Assembly: GCF_024345185.1 (NCBI RefSeq) | Contig: NZ_BROB01000022.1 | Location: 1 to 41,063 of the forward strand | DNA from: Levilactobacillus humaensis | GTDB taxonomy: Bacteria > Bacillota > Bacilli > Lactobacillales > Lactobacillaceae | Length of the DNA stretch: 41,063 nucleotides | Direction of reading: 5' to 3' | In this document: one piece after another, positions 16,260 through 25,210 of the stretch | How positions within the stretch are numbered: the stretch's first letter is position 1 | Layout of the letters: every line of letters starts with the position of its first letter | Notes under the pieces: generated by a model | The model's input: only the letters and a program-made list of their open reading frames with translations | Told to the model about the DNA's origin: nothing | Database searches by the model: none | Translations under genes and position numbers: made by a program

Positions 16260-17390
16260 ATGCATAAACGTCGGTTAATGGGAGTCGTTATCGGTATCGG
16301 GTTGGTTGTAGGACTGGTAGCTGGCATTGCGACTGTTCGTCCAACAGCTAGCGAGGCCAAGACCAATGCAGCAGTGACCCAGTATCAGCAGTGGCGTAAG
16401 GCCTATGTGGCCGGGTCATCCCAGAAGTACGTGAAGAGTAACAATGGTCAGGGGAAGACAACGGCGCTTTCCGAAGGTCAAGGCTATGCCATGTTGGCGG
16501 CCGTCCTGGCTGCCAAGAAGGGCGCCAAGACCCAGACCACGTTTAATCAATTCTATAAATACTATCAGTCTCACCGGGTATCCAGCAAGGTGCCGCTGAT
16601 GCAATGGCAACAGACCAAGCGCTCCGGTAAGATGACCAGCAAGGGGTCCCAGAAGAATAGTGCGACCGATGGAGATTTGGATATTGCCTACGCTCTCATC
16701 CTTGCCGACAAGCAGTGGGGAAGCCGCAAGACCAACTATAAGAAGGCGGCCAAGTCATTGATCAAAGCTATCAAGCAAAAGGAAATCAACAAGACAACCT
16801 ATCTGCCAACCATGGGGAATTGGGCAACATCGAGTTACGATGTCAGCAAGCTCCGGACGGCGGATCTGATGACCGGGTACTTTAAGACCTTTGCCAAATA
16901 CACCAAGGATAAGACCTGGAACAAGGTGGCTAAACAGAGTCAAGTGGCCGTGAAGAAACTCAGTGCGCGTCACAAGACCGGGTTATTCCCAGACTTTATC
17001 TTTGCGACCAAGAAGAGTATCAAACTCAAGGCCGTTAAACCGTATACGATTGAGTCGGGGACGGATAACCAAGTCGGCTACAATGCTTGCCGGGTGCCTT
17101 GGCGCTTAGCTCAGACCTATAAGATTAGCAAGGATAGTGTCACCAAGAAAGCCTTGAAGAAACAGCTGGCCTTCTACAATAAGAAAAAGAAGATTACGGC
17201 GGTTTATACCGTGAGCGGCCGGGCCGTCAATAGCTACGAGAATACGGCGTTCACCGCACCGGTTCACGTGGCCGCTAAGACGATGGGTTACAAGAGTTTA
17301 ACCAAGAAGACTGCTAAGCAGTTACCGAAGAAGATTGAAAAACGCAACTACTTCTCGGCAACCTTACAGGTGGTCACGGCACTACAATAG
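16260..17390 (+). CDS. Secreted glycoside hydrolase family 8 enzyme
   Basis: 376 residues with a signal peptide or anchor (about 1-34, ending near SEAKT). The GH8 signature is clear: SEGQGYAM carries the proton donor Glu72, and ATDGDLDIAYAL carries Asp137/Asp139, the region of the catalytic base. The rest fits the (alpha/alpha)6 barrel at about the usual length. GH8 members cut beta-1,4 glucans, lichenan, xylan or chitosan, or act with cellulose synthesis as BcsZ; no bcs genes are near, so the substrate is open. Lys-rich composition suggests binding to acidic polymers. The ribosome site AAAGGGAG precedes ATG 16260. Confidence 0.88.
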   Translation: MHKRRLMGVVIGIGLVVGLVAGIATVRPTASEAKTNAAVTQYQQWRKAYVAGSSQKYVKSNNGQGKTTALSEGQGYAMLAAVLAAKKGAKTQTTFNQFYKYYQSHRVSSKVPLMQWQQTKRSGKMTSKGSQKNSATDGDLDIAYALILADKQWGSRKTNYKKAAKSLIKAIKQKEINKTTYLPTMGNWATSSYDVSKLRTADLMTGYFKTFAKYTKDKTWNKVAKQSQVAVKKLSARHKTGLFPDFIFATKKSIKLKAVKPYTIESGTDNQVGYNACRVPWRLAQTYKISKDSVTKKALKKQLAFYNKKKKITAVYTVSGRAVNSYENTAFTAPVHVAAKTMGYKSLTKKTAKQLPKKIEKRNYFSATLQVVTALQ

Positions 17391-17399
17391 AGTAATAGA

Positions 17400-17455
17400 G
17401 TGCGACAAAAGGCGGTTATCAGGTTTAAACGGAACCAGCTGCCTTTTGTCGCACG
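17400..17455 (+). repeat. Structured 3'-end repeat, copy B (short form, family 1)
   Basis: Starts 10 nt after the GH8 stop. GTGCGACAAAAGGCGGTTA at the left and GCTGCCTTTTGTCGCAC at the right form a stem of about 15 bp. The inner hairpin of copies A and C is replaced by a short AT-rich loop. The C-G pair in GTGCGAC/GTCGCAC replaces the T-A pair of copy C (GTGTGAC/GTCACAC), a compensatory change. GTTTCAGCCATA follows, like GTTTCGACCATAG after copy C. Confidence 0.8.
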
Positions 17456-17481
17456 TTTCAGCCATAGAAATTTAACGAATC

Positions 17482-17508
17482 AGACCGGGCAATTGTCCGG
17501 TCTATTTT
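17482..17508 (+). terminator. Rho-independent terminator (GH8 gene)
   Basis: AGACCGG (17482-17488) pairs with CCGGTCT (17497-17503), followed by ATTTTTA. Confidence 0.8.
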
Positions 17509-17513
17509 TATGC

Positions 17514-17550
17514 AAAAAAAACGATGGTCAACTCGGAAGTTGATCATCGT
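17514..17550 (-). terminator. Rho-independent terminator (GH25 gene)
   Basis: ACGATGGTCAACT (17521-17533) pairs with AGTTGATCATCGT (17538-17550). The run of A at 17514-17520 is the T tract on the minus strand. Confidence 0.88.
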
Positions 17551-17562
17551 CAGAATTACTCT

Positions 17563-18525
17563 TTATTTGTAAGGAGTCACGTAGTTCTTTTGGGAAGTAA
17601 CGTAGTGACCGTTGGTTAATTGGTAACGGTAAGAGCCCTTGTTGTTCTTAACAACGGCCTTAACGGCTAACTTCTTACCAGCCTTGATCCGCGTCTGTGA
17701 GATCCGTTTGTTCTTAGTGAACAACGTCGACGTGTATTCGAAGATTGGTTTCTTAACCGTGACACCCTTAGCGCCATCTAAAGACTTGTAGTAGCTAGGC
17801 TTAGCCTTGGCCTTGTGGGTCATGGAACCCGTGAACCACTTGTCAACCGTGGACTTGTCTAAGACCTTGTTCAAGTCGACGTTACCGCTGATTCCGGATA
17901 CACGGCCAGAACTGGTGTATTGCCAGAGATCAACGGACGTCCCGGAAACCTTAGGCTTGTAAGAACTGTACTTGGCAATCCAAACACCATCGAACTTGCT
18001 GAAGTTCAGCTTATGATAGTTGGCGTAGTATTCACCGGCATACATGATTAAAGGCTTGTCGGTTAACTTACGCATCGTCTTTAACCAAGCATTGACGTAG
18101 GTTTGTTCCTTGTTCTTAGCGGAAGGCATCCGTTTTTCTTCATCCAAAACGAAGAACTTTGTGTTCTTGTTGCTCCGCTTATAGAAGTCTTTGGCTTCAT
18201 TCTGGGCATCCTTCACACTCGTGAATTCAGCGAACATGTATTGGCCAAATGGAACGCCATACTTGTGGGCACCATTGGCGTTGACGTTCCGCTTGCTGTC
18301 AACCATGTAACCAGCGTCACCCTTGCTCCCATGTTGCACGCGGATGATCGCGTACTTCAGATCCTTGGAAGCTTTCTTCCAGTTGATGTTTCCTTGATAT
18401 TGCGAAATGTCAGCAACCTTTTTAGCTGCGGCATCGGCCTTAGTCGTGCTGAGCCCTACACCCACAGCGAGAACGGCGGCGAAGGCGGCAATACCAACAC
18501 TCAATTTATGTAACTTATTAGACAT
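17563..18525 (-). CDS. Secreted GH25 lysozyme (muramidase) with C-terminal wall-binding region
   Basis: 320 residues. The signal peptide ends near residue 33 (STTKADAAAKK). The GH25 domain (about 36-225) contains VADISQYQG with catalytic-region Asp39, the FFVLDEE motif (Asp128, Glu129, Glu130) and VDLWQYTSSG near its end. Residues about 245-320 (FEYTSTLFTKNK, YVTSQKNYVTPYK) look like a lactobacillar SLAP/SH3-like wall-binding domain. It cleaves MurNAc-GlcNAc bonds, probably in wall turnover or autolysis. ATG 18525 follows GAGGAGG; a start at 18543 would overlap that site. Confidence 0.92.
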   Translation of the reverse strand: MSNKLHKLSVGIAAFAAVLAVGVGLSTTKADAAAKKVADISQYQGNINWKKASKDLKYAIIRVQHGSKGDAGYMVDSKRNVNANGAHKYGVPFGQYMFAEFTSVKDAQNEAKDFYKRSNKNTKFFVLDEEKRMPSAKNKEQTYVNAWLKTMRKLTDKPLIMYAGEYYANYHKLNFSKFDGVWIAKYSSYKPKVSGTSVDLWQYTSSGRVSGISGNVDLNKVLDKSTVDKWFTGSMTHKAKAKPSYYKSLDGAKGVTVKKPIFEYTSTLFTKNKRISQTRIKAGKKLAVKAVVKNNKGSYRYQLTNGHYVTSQKNYVTPYK

Positions 18526-18757
18526 AAAATACTTCCTCCTCAATCTTTGCCTTCATTGTACACGGTATGGCCGGCTAAAAGGTTACCACAGGTTTACAGT
18601 TGATTACATTTAGATTTCAGCCTTGAAAGGTCGGGATACATGGAGCCGGTAAATGGTGGATGTTACCGAGGGTGTTGGGGATGATTAACCGGCGCCTAAG
18701 TCATCAGACTGTCATCTGTTGTGTGAAGAACTGGTAAATGTTGGGCATTTTGTCATG

Positions 18758-18785
18758 AAAAAAGCGCGGCTCACGGCCGCGCTTT
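18758..18785 (-). terminator. Rho-independent terminator (metalloprotease gene)
   Basis: AAAGCGCGG (18761-18769) pairs with CCGCGCTTT (18777-18785). The A run from 18758 serves as the T tract on the minus strand. Confidence 0.85.
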
Positions 18786-18800
18786 CAGTGAGATTTAAGT

Positions 18801-19727
18801 TTAGTGAGCAGCGGCATAGACTTTTAATGCCAACTTGGCCCGGTTCTTATCGGTTGTGGTGATTGGATTGTATTTAGACAAGCCAGCCTTAACCTTCTTG
18901 TAACTGTAGACATTGCTGTTGCCACTCTCAAAGTACATGAGATCGGCCTTCTTCGGGGAGTGGTTCAACCCGAGCACGTGTCCCAATTCGTGAGCCACGG
19001 TGCTGGCATATTCGTACTTACGGCCAGTCTTGGCGACACTATTGACGCCTTTGACTTCCTTCTTCAAAGTGTCGTAAGCGGGCAGAGAAGTTTCAACCGC
19101 CGCTGCCTCGGTGTTGAAGAGGCTTTGGTAATTGTCGTAGCTTGTCGTGATACCCTTGGCAGCCAAATTAGCTTTGGCTTTGGCTTCAATGGTCTTCGCA
19201 TACTTCTTGTAGAAGGCGTCATTGAGTTGATTAGTCATGGAAACGGCAATATTTTGCGTCTCGTCACGGTAGTAGGACCACCGAACTTGAAGCTTCTTCT
19301 TGCCAGGCGTCCACCAAGCGTCACTTTGGTCGGACTTGGTTGGTTTAGCTTTCGAGATGGAGAGCGTCAGGGTGTGGTTCTTCTTTGAGCCCTGAACAAA
19401 TTCCTTTTTCCCAAGCTTCTTATTCCAATAGTTCATGGCGATCTTCGTACTACTCTTGAGGCTTGAATCACTGGTGTTGATCCAAACTGTGGCACGCCCG
19501 TTCTTCTTCAATGCCGACTGGGCATCGTAGGTGAGCTTATAGCGTTTAGCCAATTTGCGGGCATTCTTACGGTAGTAGCTCTTGGACTTCTTCAGTGTTG
19601 TCGCTGACGGGTTCACACTGGCGGCATGTGCCGTCACGGTGCTGGTCGAGATCACGGGTGTAATCAGTAGCGCCGCAGCCGCAGTCACGAGTAGTGAACG
19701 GATTCCTAAATGGTGTGTTCGATGCAT
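18801..19727 (-). CDS. Secreted matrixin-type zinc metalloprotease
   Basis: 308 residues with a signal peptide ending near TAHAAS (about residue 36). The zinc site HELGHVLGLNH places His246, Glu247, His250 and His256, and ADLMYF supplies the Met-turn Met264, as in metzincins of the M10A/matrixin group. VWINTSDSSL and MNYWNKKLG are the N-terminal strands and helix usual for these domains. No canonical cysteine-switch propeptide is seen. ATG 19727 follows GAGGAGG. A large insertion (about 165-235) lies before the zinc helix. Substrate unknown; a surface or environmental protein is likely. Confidence 0.88.
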   Translation of the reverse strand: MHRTHHLGIRSLLVTAAAALLITPVISTSTVTAHAASVNPSATTLKKSKSYYRKNARKLAKRYKLTYDAQSALKKNGRATVWINTSDSSLKSSTKIAMNYWNKKLGKKEFVQGSKKNHTLTLSISKAKPTKSDQSDAWWTPGKKKLQVRWSYYRDETQNIAVSMTNQLNDAFYKKYAKTIEAKAKANLAAKGITTSYDNYQSLFNTEAAAVETSLPAYDTLKKEVKGVNSVAKTGRKYEYASTVAHELGHVLGLNHSPKKADLMYFESGNSNVYSYKKVKAGLSKYNPITTTDKNRAKLALKVYAAAH

Positions 19728-19944
19728 GAGTTTGACCTCCTCAATTCCCCAAAACGTCATGTTTACAATAGCATAGCCTTTTCCCCGTAACGGGTCAAGC
19801 AAAGAAGGCCCCAAATAGTTTGGACATTAACCCTATGATACCGGGGTTAGTGGGGTGAATTATTTACGGTGTGAGAACAAATGTTCGGGAACTTTATTTG
19901 TAAATCTGGTATAGTAAACTTAACAATAAAAAGGGGGCTTTTCA

Positions 19945-20505
19945 GTGGTTAAGCGGTGTACCTGGGTGTCTGATTCACCTTCTATGCAGGATTATCATGA
20001 TGAGGAGTGGGGGCGACCGGAGCATAATCCCCAAAAACTATTTGAGCTGTTGAGTCTGGAAACCTATCAGGCCGGATTAAGTTGGCAAACCGTGTTGAAT
20101 AAACGGGCGGCCTTCAAGACGGCTTTCTACGACTATGATCTGGCTAAGGTAGCGGCCATGACCCCCGCTGACATTGAACGGCTCTTGACCAATGCGGCCA
20201 TCATTCGTAACCGTCGCAAGTTAGAGGCAACCGTGGCCAATGCCCAAGCGATCTTAACTTGGGACGACCCGGCGGACTTTGCCAGTTGGCTGTGGGCGTT
20301 CGTCGACGGTCAGCCCATTCGACATACCATTCATTCGATGGCTGATTTGCCAGCAACTACCGATTTATCAAAACAAGTGGCCCGCGAGCTGAAGAAGAAG
20401 GGGTTCAAGTTTGTCGGTCCGGCGACGGTTTATTCTTTTTTAGAGGCCGCCGGACTGATCAATGACCACGAATTGAGTTGTGATTGGGCACCAGAAAAGC
20501 AATAA
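19945..20505 (+). CDS. tag: DNA-3-methyladenine glycosylase I
   Basis: 186 residues, nearly collinear with E. coli TAG. It keeps the zinc-snap ligands Cys5 (RCTW), His18 (YHDEEW), His175 and Cys179 (NDHELSC), and the base-recognition Glu39 in LFELLSLETYQAGLSW. KKKGFKFVGPATVYSF is the conserved C-terminal helix. It excises 3-methyladenine from alkylated DNA to start base-excision repair. GTG 19945 follows AAGGGGG. sbcD starts 16 bp after its stop, so tag-sbcD-sbcC probably form a repair operon. Confidence 0.93.
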   Translation: MVKRCTWVSDSPSMQDYHDEEWGRPEHNPQKLFELLSLETYQAGLSWQTVLNKRAAFKTAFYDYDLAKVAAMTPADIERLLTNAAIIRNRRKLEATVANAQAILTWDDPADFASWLWAFVDGQPIRHTIHSMADLPATTDLSKQVARELKKKGFKFVGPATVYSFLEAAGLINDHELSCDWAPEKQ

Positions 20506-20521
20506 GGAAGGACTAAGATAA

Positions 20522-21652
20522 ATGCGCTTTTTACATACAGCAGATTGGCATATTGGTAAGAAGCTTCATGGCTACGACCTCTTGACGGAACAGCGAGACG
20601 CCTACCGTCAGATTAAGGCCATTGCTGAAGCGGAGAAGGTTGATGCCATCGTGATCGCTGGGGATCTATACGATCGGGCACTACCTAGCGAAGATGCGGT
20701 GACCGCGCTTGATGACATGTTGGTGGATCTGAACCGTCAGGAGCATTTCCCCTTACTTGCAATCAGTGGCAATCATGATTCTGGTGTCCGATTGGGCCAG
20801 GGAAGCGACTGGTTTAAGAGTACCGCGTTCTACCTCAATACACGCTTAAAAGATGCCTTTACGCCAGTTGTTATGGACGGCACCCAGTTCTTCTTATTGC
20901 CCTATTTTGAACCGTTCGCGGCTCGTCAATATTTCGAAGATGAGAGCCTGAAAACGGTGGAACAAGCCATGCAAAAGGTTGTGGCCAAGATGGTCGCTAC
21001 CTTCGATCCGCAGATGAAGCACGTGTTGGTCGCGCACTTCTTTGCTGCCGGCAGTACCCATACCGATTCAGAAACGCAGGTCCAGGTTGGGGGACTAAAT
21101 GCTGTTCCGGTAGACCTGTTGCGTGATTTTGATTATGTCGCCTTGGGGCATTTACACCGCAAGGAGGCTTTACAGAATGAACCCACGATGAAGTACAGTG
21201 GGTCACCATTGAAGTTTTCAACGAGTGAATCGCTGGACACCAAGGGCGTCTGGATTGTCGATACGGCCACTGATCCCGTGACGGTCACCTTTAAACCATT
21301 GAAGCCATTGCATGATCTCGTGGTGTTACGGGCATCTTTCGAAGAATTAATGGATCCCGACAAGGTCTTTTCAGTGACACCAGATGACTTTGTGGCGATT
21401 GAGCTGACCGATACAGCCCCAATTGCCAATGTGATGCAACGGCTCAAGACCCGTTTCCCTAAAGTAATTGAGTTGCACCGAATCAATCAAATTGACGTGG
21501 CCCCGAAAACTCTCGACATTGATCAGGTGCAACAGGACCCCTTAACTTTATTGGGAGACTTTTTCGAAACGGTCACGCAACATCCACTGACGGATCAACA
21601 GGAGACATGGGCCAAAAAAGCCTATCAACGCGCTCAGAAAGAGGAGGGGTAA
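20522..21652 (+). CDS. sbcD: Nuclease SbcCD subunit D
   Basis: 376 residues of Mre11-type calcineurin-like phosphoesterase. The metal motifs are in order: MRFLHTADWHIGK, VIAGDLYDRALPS, ISGNHDSGVR, LVAHFF and YVALGHLHRKE. A C-terminal capping domain follows. With SbcC it forms the SbcCD complex that opens hairpins, trims protein-blocked ends and processes cruciforms. ATG 20522 is at the family start. Only 3 nt separate its stop from sbcC. Confidence 0.95.
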   Translation: MRFLHTADWHIGKKLHGYDLLTEQRDAYRQIKAIAEAEKVDAIVIAGDLYDRALPSEDAVTALDDMLVDLNRQEHFPLLAISGNHDSGVRLGQGSDWFKSTAFYLNTRLKDAFTPVVMDGTQFFLLPYFEPFAARQYFEDESLKTVEQAMQKVVAKMVATFDPQMKHVLVAHFFAAGSTHTDSETQVQVGGLNAVPVDLLRDFDYVALGHLHRKEALQNEPTMKYSGSPLKFSTSESLDTKGVWIVDTATDPVTVTFKPLKPLHDLVVLRASFEELMDPDKVFSVTPDDFVAIELTDTAPIANVMQRLKTRFPKVIELHRINQIDVAPKTLDIDQVQQDPLTLLGDFFETVTQHPLTDQQETWAKKAYQRAQKEEG

Positions 21653-21655
21653 GCC

Positions 21656-24600
21656 ATGCGTCCGTTAACTTTACATTTACAATACTTCGGGCCTTATCGC
21701 GACGAAGAAATTGATTTTCAAAAATTCGACAATCCACTCTTCTTGATTAGTGGGAAGACGGGGAGTGGGAAAACCACTATTTTCGATGGGATGTGCTATG
21801 CCCTCTTTGACCAGTCCTCCGGAGTCGATCGAGAACCGACGTCGATGCGGTCTGATTTTGCCACGACCGAGGATCATACGCGGGTAACGTTCACCTTTAG
21901 CCATCGTCATCGGGACTACCGGATCATTCGAGAACCCGCGCAAACACTGAAGAAAAAGCGAGGATCCGGAGTTACCAATGCCCCAGCCAGTGTGGAACTG
22001 ACTGTTTTCGAGAACGGCACAGAGACCAAACAACTGACGAAGGCCAATCAGGTTCGGCCATTCTTACAAGATCTGCTTCAAATGGATGGCAAGCAGTTCG
22101 CTCAGATTGTTTTGCTCCCACAGGGCAAGTTCCGTCAGTTCTTGGTCGCGCCTAGTGACGAGAAGGCGGCTGTGCTGGAACAACTTTTTAACACGGAAAT
22201 CTTTGGCTTATGGGCCGATCAACTGAAGGCCCAATTGCGAACTGAGCAGGATAAGAATAAGGAAACCGATCGGGACCGGGAACAGGTTCAATCTAGTCTG
22301 ATTTGGACACCGGAGAATCAAGAGGCGGCGGAGACAGCTATCGCTCAGGCACAGACAGACACGGTCTTGACGCTGATGGCGGACCAGCAGACAGCTACTC
22401 AAGCCGCCGAAACGGCCGCTAAGGGTCAGGTTGCGACTGCTAACAACCAAGTCACAGCCTTGACCCAACAGGATACGCGCGAAGAGCAGTTGCTGAAAGA
22501 CCAAAAGGAACTGGAAAAACAGTTACTGCGACAGCAACAATTGAAAGACCGCGAGCCGGAGATGCAGGTGAAACGCGTTGCCAGCCAACAACTGGAACGC
22601 ATCCAGGCTATTCAACCGCAGTGGACCACCAGAGCCAGCGCTCAGCGGGACCTTGACAAGCGAAAGGCCGCAGCGGAGAAATCAGTCCTTGAACTGACAG
22701 CAAAGCAGAAAAAGTTTAAACAAGCGCAAGAAAATCAAAAAGCGGCAACTAAAATTGAAACGCGTTTGACTGAAGCCAAGGCCAATTTGACGGCCCGCGC
22801 TAAGATGATGCCAATTTACGAAAAAGTTGCCGACCTGACGAAACAATTAAAAGCTGCTCAGACAGCCAGTAAACAAGCCGAGGCTACCGAGTCGGAACTA
22901 ACAAAGAATGGTCAGCAGACGCAAGCACAACTCAAACAGCAACTAGCCATCACGGAAACTCAGACTGAGCACTATCAGGAACAACAGCGGCTCAGCAAGC
23001 GTGAGGTCGAGTTGAATGACTGGCAACGTCAAGTTCGTGGGATTCAGGACGCCGATCAAGAGATCGCGACGACGGAGAAAAAAGTTGCCACGGCAAAGTC
23101 AAGCTTAGACCAGGCACAACACGAGTATAAAGCGAGCCAGGCGCGATTCGAAGAGTTGAATCAAGAACTCTTGGAACATCAGATTGCTCAGTTAGCGGCT
23201 CAGCTCGAGCCAGGTCGACCATGTCCCGTTTGCGGGTCTGTGGATCATCCGCATCCAGTGGTTGTCACTGATTCGGCGGTGACCGAGGCGGAAGTGAAGG
23301 CTGCCCGGCAACATGCGGAAGATCGTCACACGCAGGTCACGCGATTAGACACCAAACTCAAGGCATTAGTGACCACATTAGCCGATCAGCAGAAGAGCCG
23401 TGAAGTGAATGTGACCAAGTTAATTGCGGCCGTATCGACAAGCGATGACGAGCTGGGCACCTTTGCTGACTGCCAACAGCGTGTGACCGATCTGGTTGCA
23501 ACCTATCAAGCGGCTGTTGCCAAGAATGACCGGGCACTAGCAGAAATCAAGAAGGCCCAAACACAGGTTGCACGTTTACAAAGCGATGCGGAACAGTTAG
23601 AGCAAATGATCAAGGATGCTCAGAAGGCGCGTCAGGATAAGGCGGCTGCCGCTGATCATTTGGAAGTTCAAGTGACCACACAGCGTGAGGCTTTGCCTGA
23701 AGATGCGTCAACCTTGGCGGAGTTTAAGGCACAGGATCAGCAGTTAAAACAGCAGTTAGATACCGATCAAAAGTTGTGGGATGACTGTGTTCAAGCCGTT
23801 AAAACGGCGTCAGATGCTGTGACCGTGGCCACTACTGAACGAGATGGGGCAGCTAAGGAATACAACGCGAGTCAGCAACGACTCACGACAGCGCAGGCCG
23901 AATTGAAGGCGGCGATTGCTGAGCAAGGTCCTGAGTTGACCGCGTTGGCAGAAGACGCAATTGCCGAGCTGTTACCACAAGTGACGACCTTGCCGCGATT
24001 GCGGCAACAACTCACTGATTTCCAACAGCAACAAGCACAGGTTAAAACGAGTATTACTGATCTGAAGAAGCGAGTTGCCGATCGGCCACAGCCTAATCGG
24101 GAACAAACCCGCAACGACTTGCACGATGCCCAACAGCAGGTAACGGCACTGCTGGACCAACAACACCAATTGACCGATCGCTGGCAGACTAATGACCGTT
24201 ACGTCAAACAGCTACAGAAATTGGTTGCGAAACAGGTTGCTGCGGTTCAAAAGACGCAGGCTCTCAATGAATTGGTCGGTGTGACCAATGGGGATGGTCC
24301 GAATAGCAAGCTGGGCTTGGAACGTTACGTGTTGCAAACCTATCTACGACAAATCTTGCAGGTTGGTAATCAACGACTTCAGCAATTGACTAACGGCCGC
24401 TACCAGTTCTTGGTCGACGAGAGTCCGGCCACCTACAAGAAAAAATCTGGACTGGAAATCAACGTCTATGATGACCACGTAGGCGAACAACGAAGTGTCC
24501 ACACCTTGTCCGGTGGGGAGAGTTTTATCGCCGCTCTGGCCTTAGCATTGGCCCTAGGTGAGGTTATTCAGCGCACCACAGGCAGTGTAGATGTCGAAGC

Positions 24601-24805
24601 CTTATTCATTGATGAAGGTTTTGGGTCATTGGATGAAGATGCCCTCATGACGGCTCTGAACTCGCTTGAGAGTGTTGAGGGACAGAATCGGATGATTGGG
24701 ATTATCAGTCACGTCAGTGAACTGCGAGAACAGGTGCCTAACCAGTTGCAAGTGGTTAGCAACGGGAATGGTGAGAGCCAGATTACCTATCAAATCGAAG
24801 ATTAA
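21656..24805 (+). CDS. sbcC: Nuclease SbcCD subunit C (Rad50-like ATPase)
   Basis: 1049 residues with the Rad50/SMC layout. Walker A is ISGKTGSGKTT (about 31-41), a long coiled coil follows, and the zinc hook CPVC sits at 523-526. A second coiled coil leads to signature LSGGES (951-956) and Walker B (VEALFIDEGFGSLDED, about 979-994). Gln- and Ala-rich coils are normal for the family. It is the motor and tether for SbcD in double-strand end processing and hairpin cleavage, a role of note here because the flanking DNA is rich in inverted repeats. Confidence 0.95.
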   Translation: MRPLTLHLQYFGPYRDEEIDFQKFDNPLFLISGKTGSGKTTIFDGMCYALFDQSSGVDREPTSMRSDFATTEDHTRVTFTFSHRHRDYRIIREPAQTLKKKRGSGVTNAPASVELTVFENGTETKQLTKANQVRPFLQDLLQMDGKQFAQIVLLPQGKFRQFLVAPSDEKAAVLEQLFNTEIFGLWADQLKAQLRTEQDKNKETDRDREQVQSSLIWTPENQEAAETAIAQAQTDTVLTLMADQQTATQAAETAAKGQVATANNQVTALTQQDTREEQLLKDQKELEKQLLRQQQLKDREPEMQVKRVASQQLERIQAIQPQWTTRASAQRDLDKRKAAAEKSVLELTAKQKKFKQAQENQKAATKIETRLTEAKANLTARAKMMPIYEKVADLTKQLKAAQTASKQAEATESELTKNGQQTQAQLKQQLAITETQTEHYQEQQRLSKREVELNDWQRQVRGIQDADQEIATTEKKVATAKSSLDQAQHEYKASQARFEELNQELLEHQIAQLAAQLEPGRPCPVCGSVDHPHPVVVTDSAVTEAEVKAARQHAEDRHTQVTRLDTKLKALVTTLADQQKSREVNVTKLIAAVSTSDDELGTFADCQQRVTDLVATYQAAVAKNDRALAEIKKAQTQVARLQSDAEQLEQMIKDAQKARQDKAAAADHLEVQVTTQREALPEDASTLAEFKAQDQQLKQQLDTDQKLWDDCVQAVKTASDAVTVATTERDGAAKEYNASQQRLTTAQAELKAAIAEQGPELTALAEDAIAELLPQVTTLPRLRQQLTDFQQQQAQVKTSITDLKKRVADRPQPNREQTRNDLHDAQQQVTALLDQQHQLTDRWQTNDRYVKQLQKLVAKQVAAVQKTQALNELVGVTNGDGPNSKLGLERYVLQTYLRQILQVGNQRLQQLTNGRYQFLVDESPATYKKKSGLEINVYDDHVGEQRSVHTLSGGESFIAALALALALGEVIQRTTGSVDVEALFIDEGFGSLDEDALMTALNSLESVEGQNRMIGIISHVSELREQVPNQLQVVSNGNGESQITYQIED

Positions 24806-24825
24806 GCGTTTGGTCGTCAGACGCC

Positions 24826-24860
24826 AAAAAGAGTCGCGGATGTTGTCCGTGACTCTTTTT
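24826..24860. terminator. Terminator after sbcC
   Basis: AAAAAGAGTCGCGGA (24826-24840) pairs with TCCGTGACTCTTTTT (24846-24860) around TGTTG, with one mismatch. A and T tracts on both sides make it potentially bidirectional. Confidence 0.88.
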
Positions 24861-24863
24861 AAT

Positions 24864-25085
24864 GAAAAGTGTTTCGCAAACTACCGGGGCTGTTACCAGA
24901 AAAGGAGGGGGAACTCGGGTCGCTAGACGGGAACATAGCCCTCGCTTGTAGTGGATAGGCCGATCTCGCCAGGTAAGTTGGTTGAGCAGCATTGAAAGCC
25001 GTACCCGGGTTGTTTTTACTGGTAGCGAAGCAGCCAGCCGGACAATCCCCTTGGGGGTAGTTGGGGTCAAACCGAAACACTTTTC
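24864..25085. repeat. 220-bp element bounded by 13-bp perfect inverted repeats
   Basis: GAAAAGTGTTTCG (24864-24876) is exactly inverted as CGAAACACTTTTC (25073-25085). Inside are further partly complementary stretches (TTACCAG with CTGGTA; CTCGGGT with ACCCGGG) and a local hairpin around AATCCCCTTGGGGG. The interior is more GC-rich than its flanks. It may be a long imperfect hairpin RNA or a non-autonomous mobile element. No target duplication is obvious and no protein is credible. Confidence 0.55.
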
Positions 25086-25210
25086 ACCGCTAAGCATAAC
25101 CGATGGGTTGCGAAATGAATATTCGAGAACACGAGATTCGAGAAAATTGGTCAGTTTTGCCGGTGAACTTCTAACGGTGACCTAATTTTTAGCGGACATG
25201 ATCACCCCAG

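Noticed and set aside
25073-25085. Transposase remnant associated with the 13-bp inverted repeats
   Set aside because: No DDE-type sequence or target duplication could be found, so only a repeat element is reported.
24859-25097. Minus-strand ORFs of 73-104 codons in the sbcC-acylase gap
   Set aside because: They lie within the inverted-repeat element and sbcC terminator, have no ribosome binding site, and show Pro/Ser-rich composition expected from translating structured GC-rich DNA.
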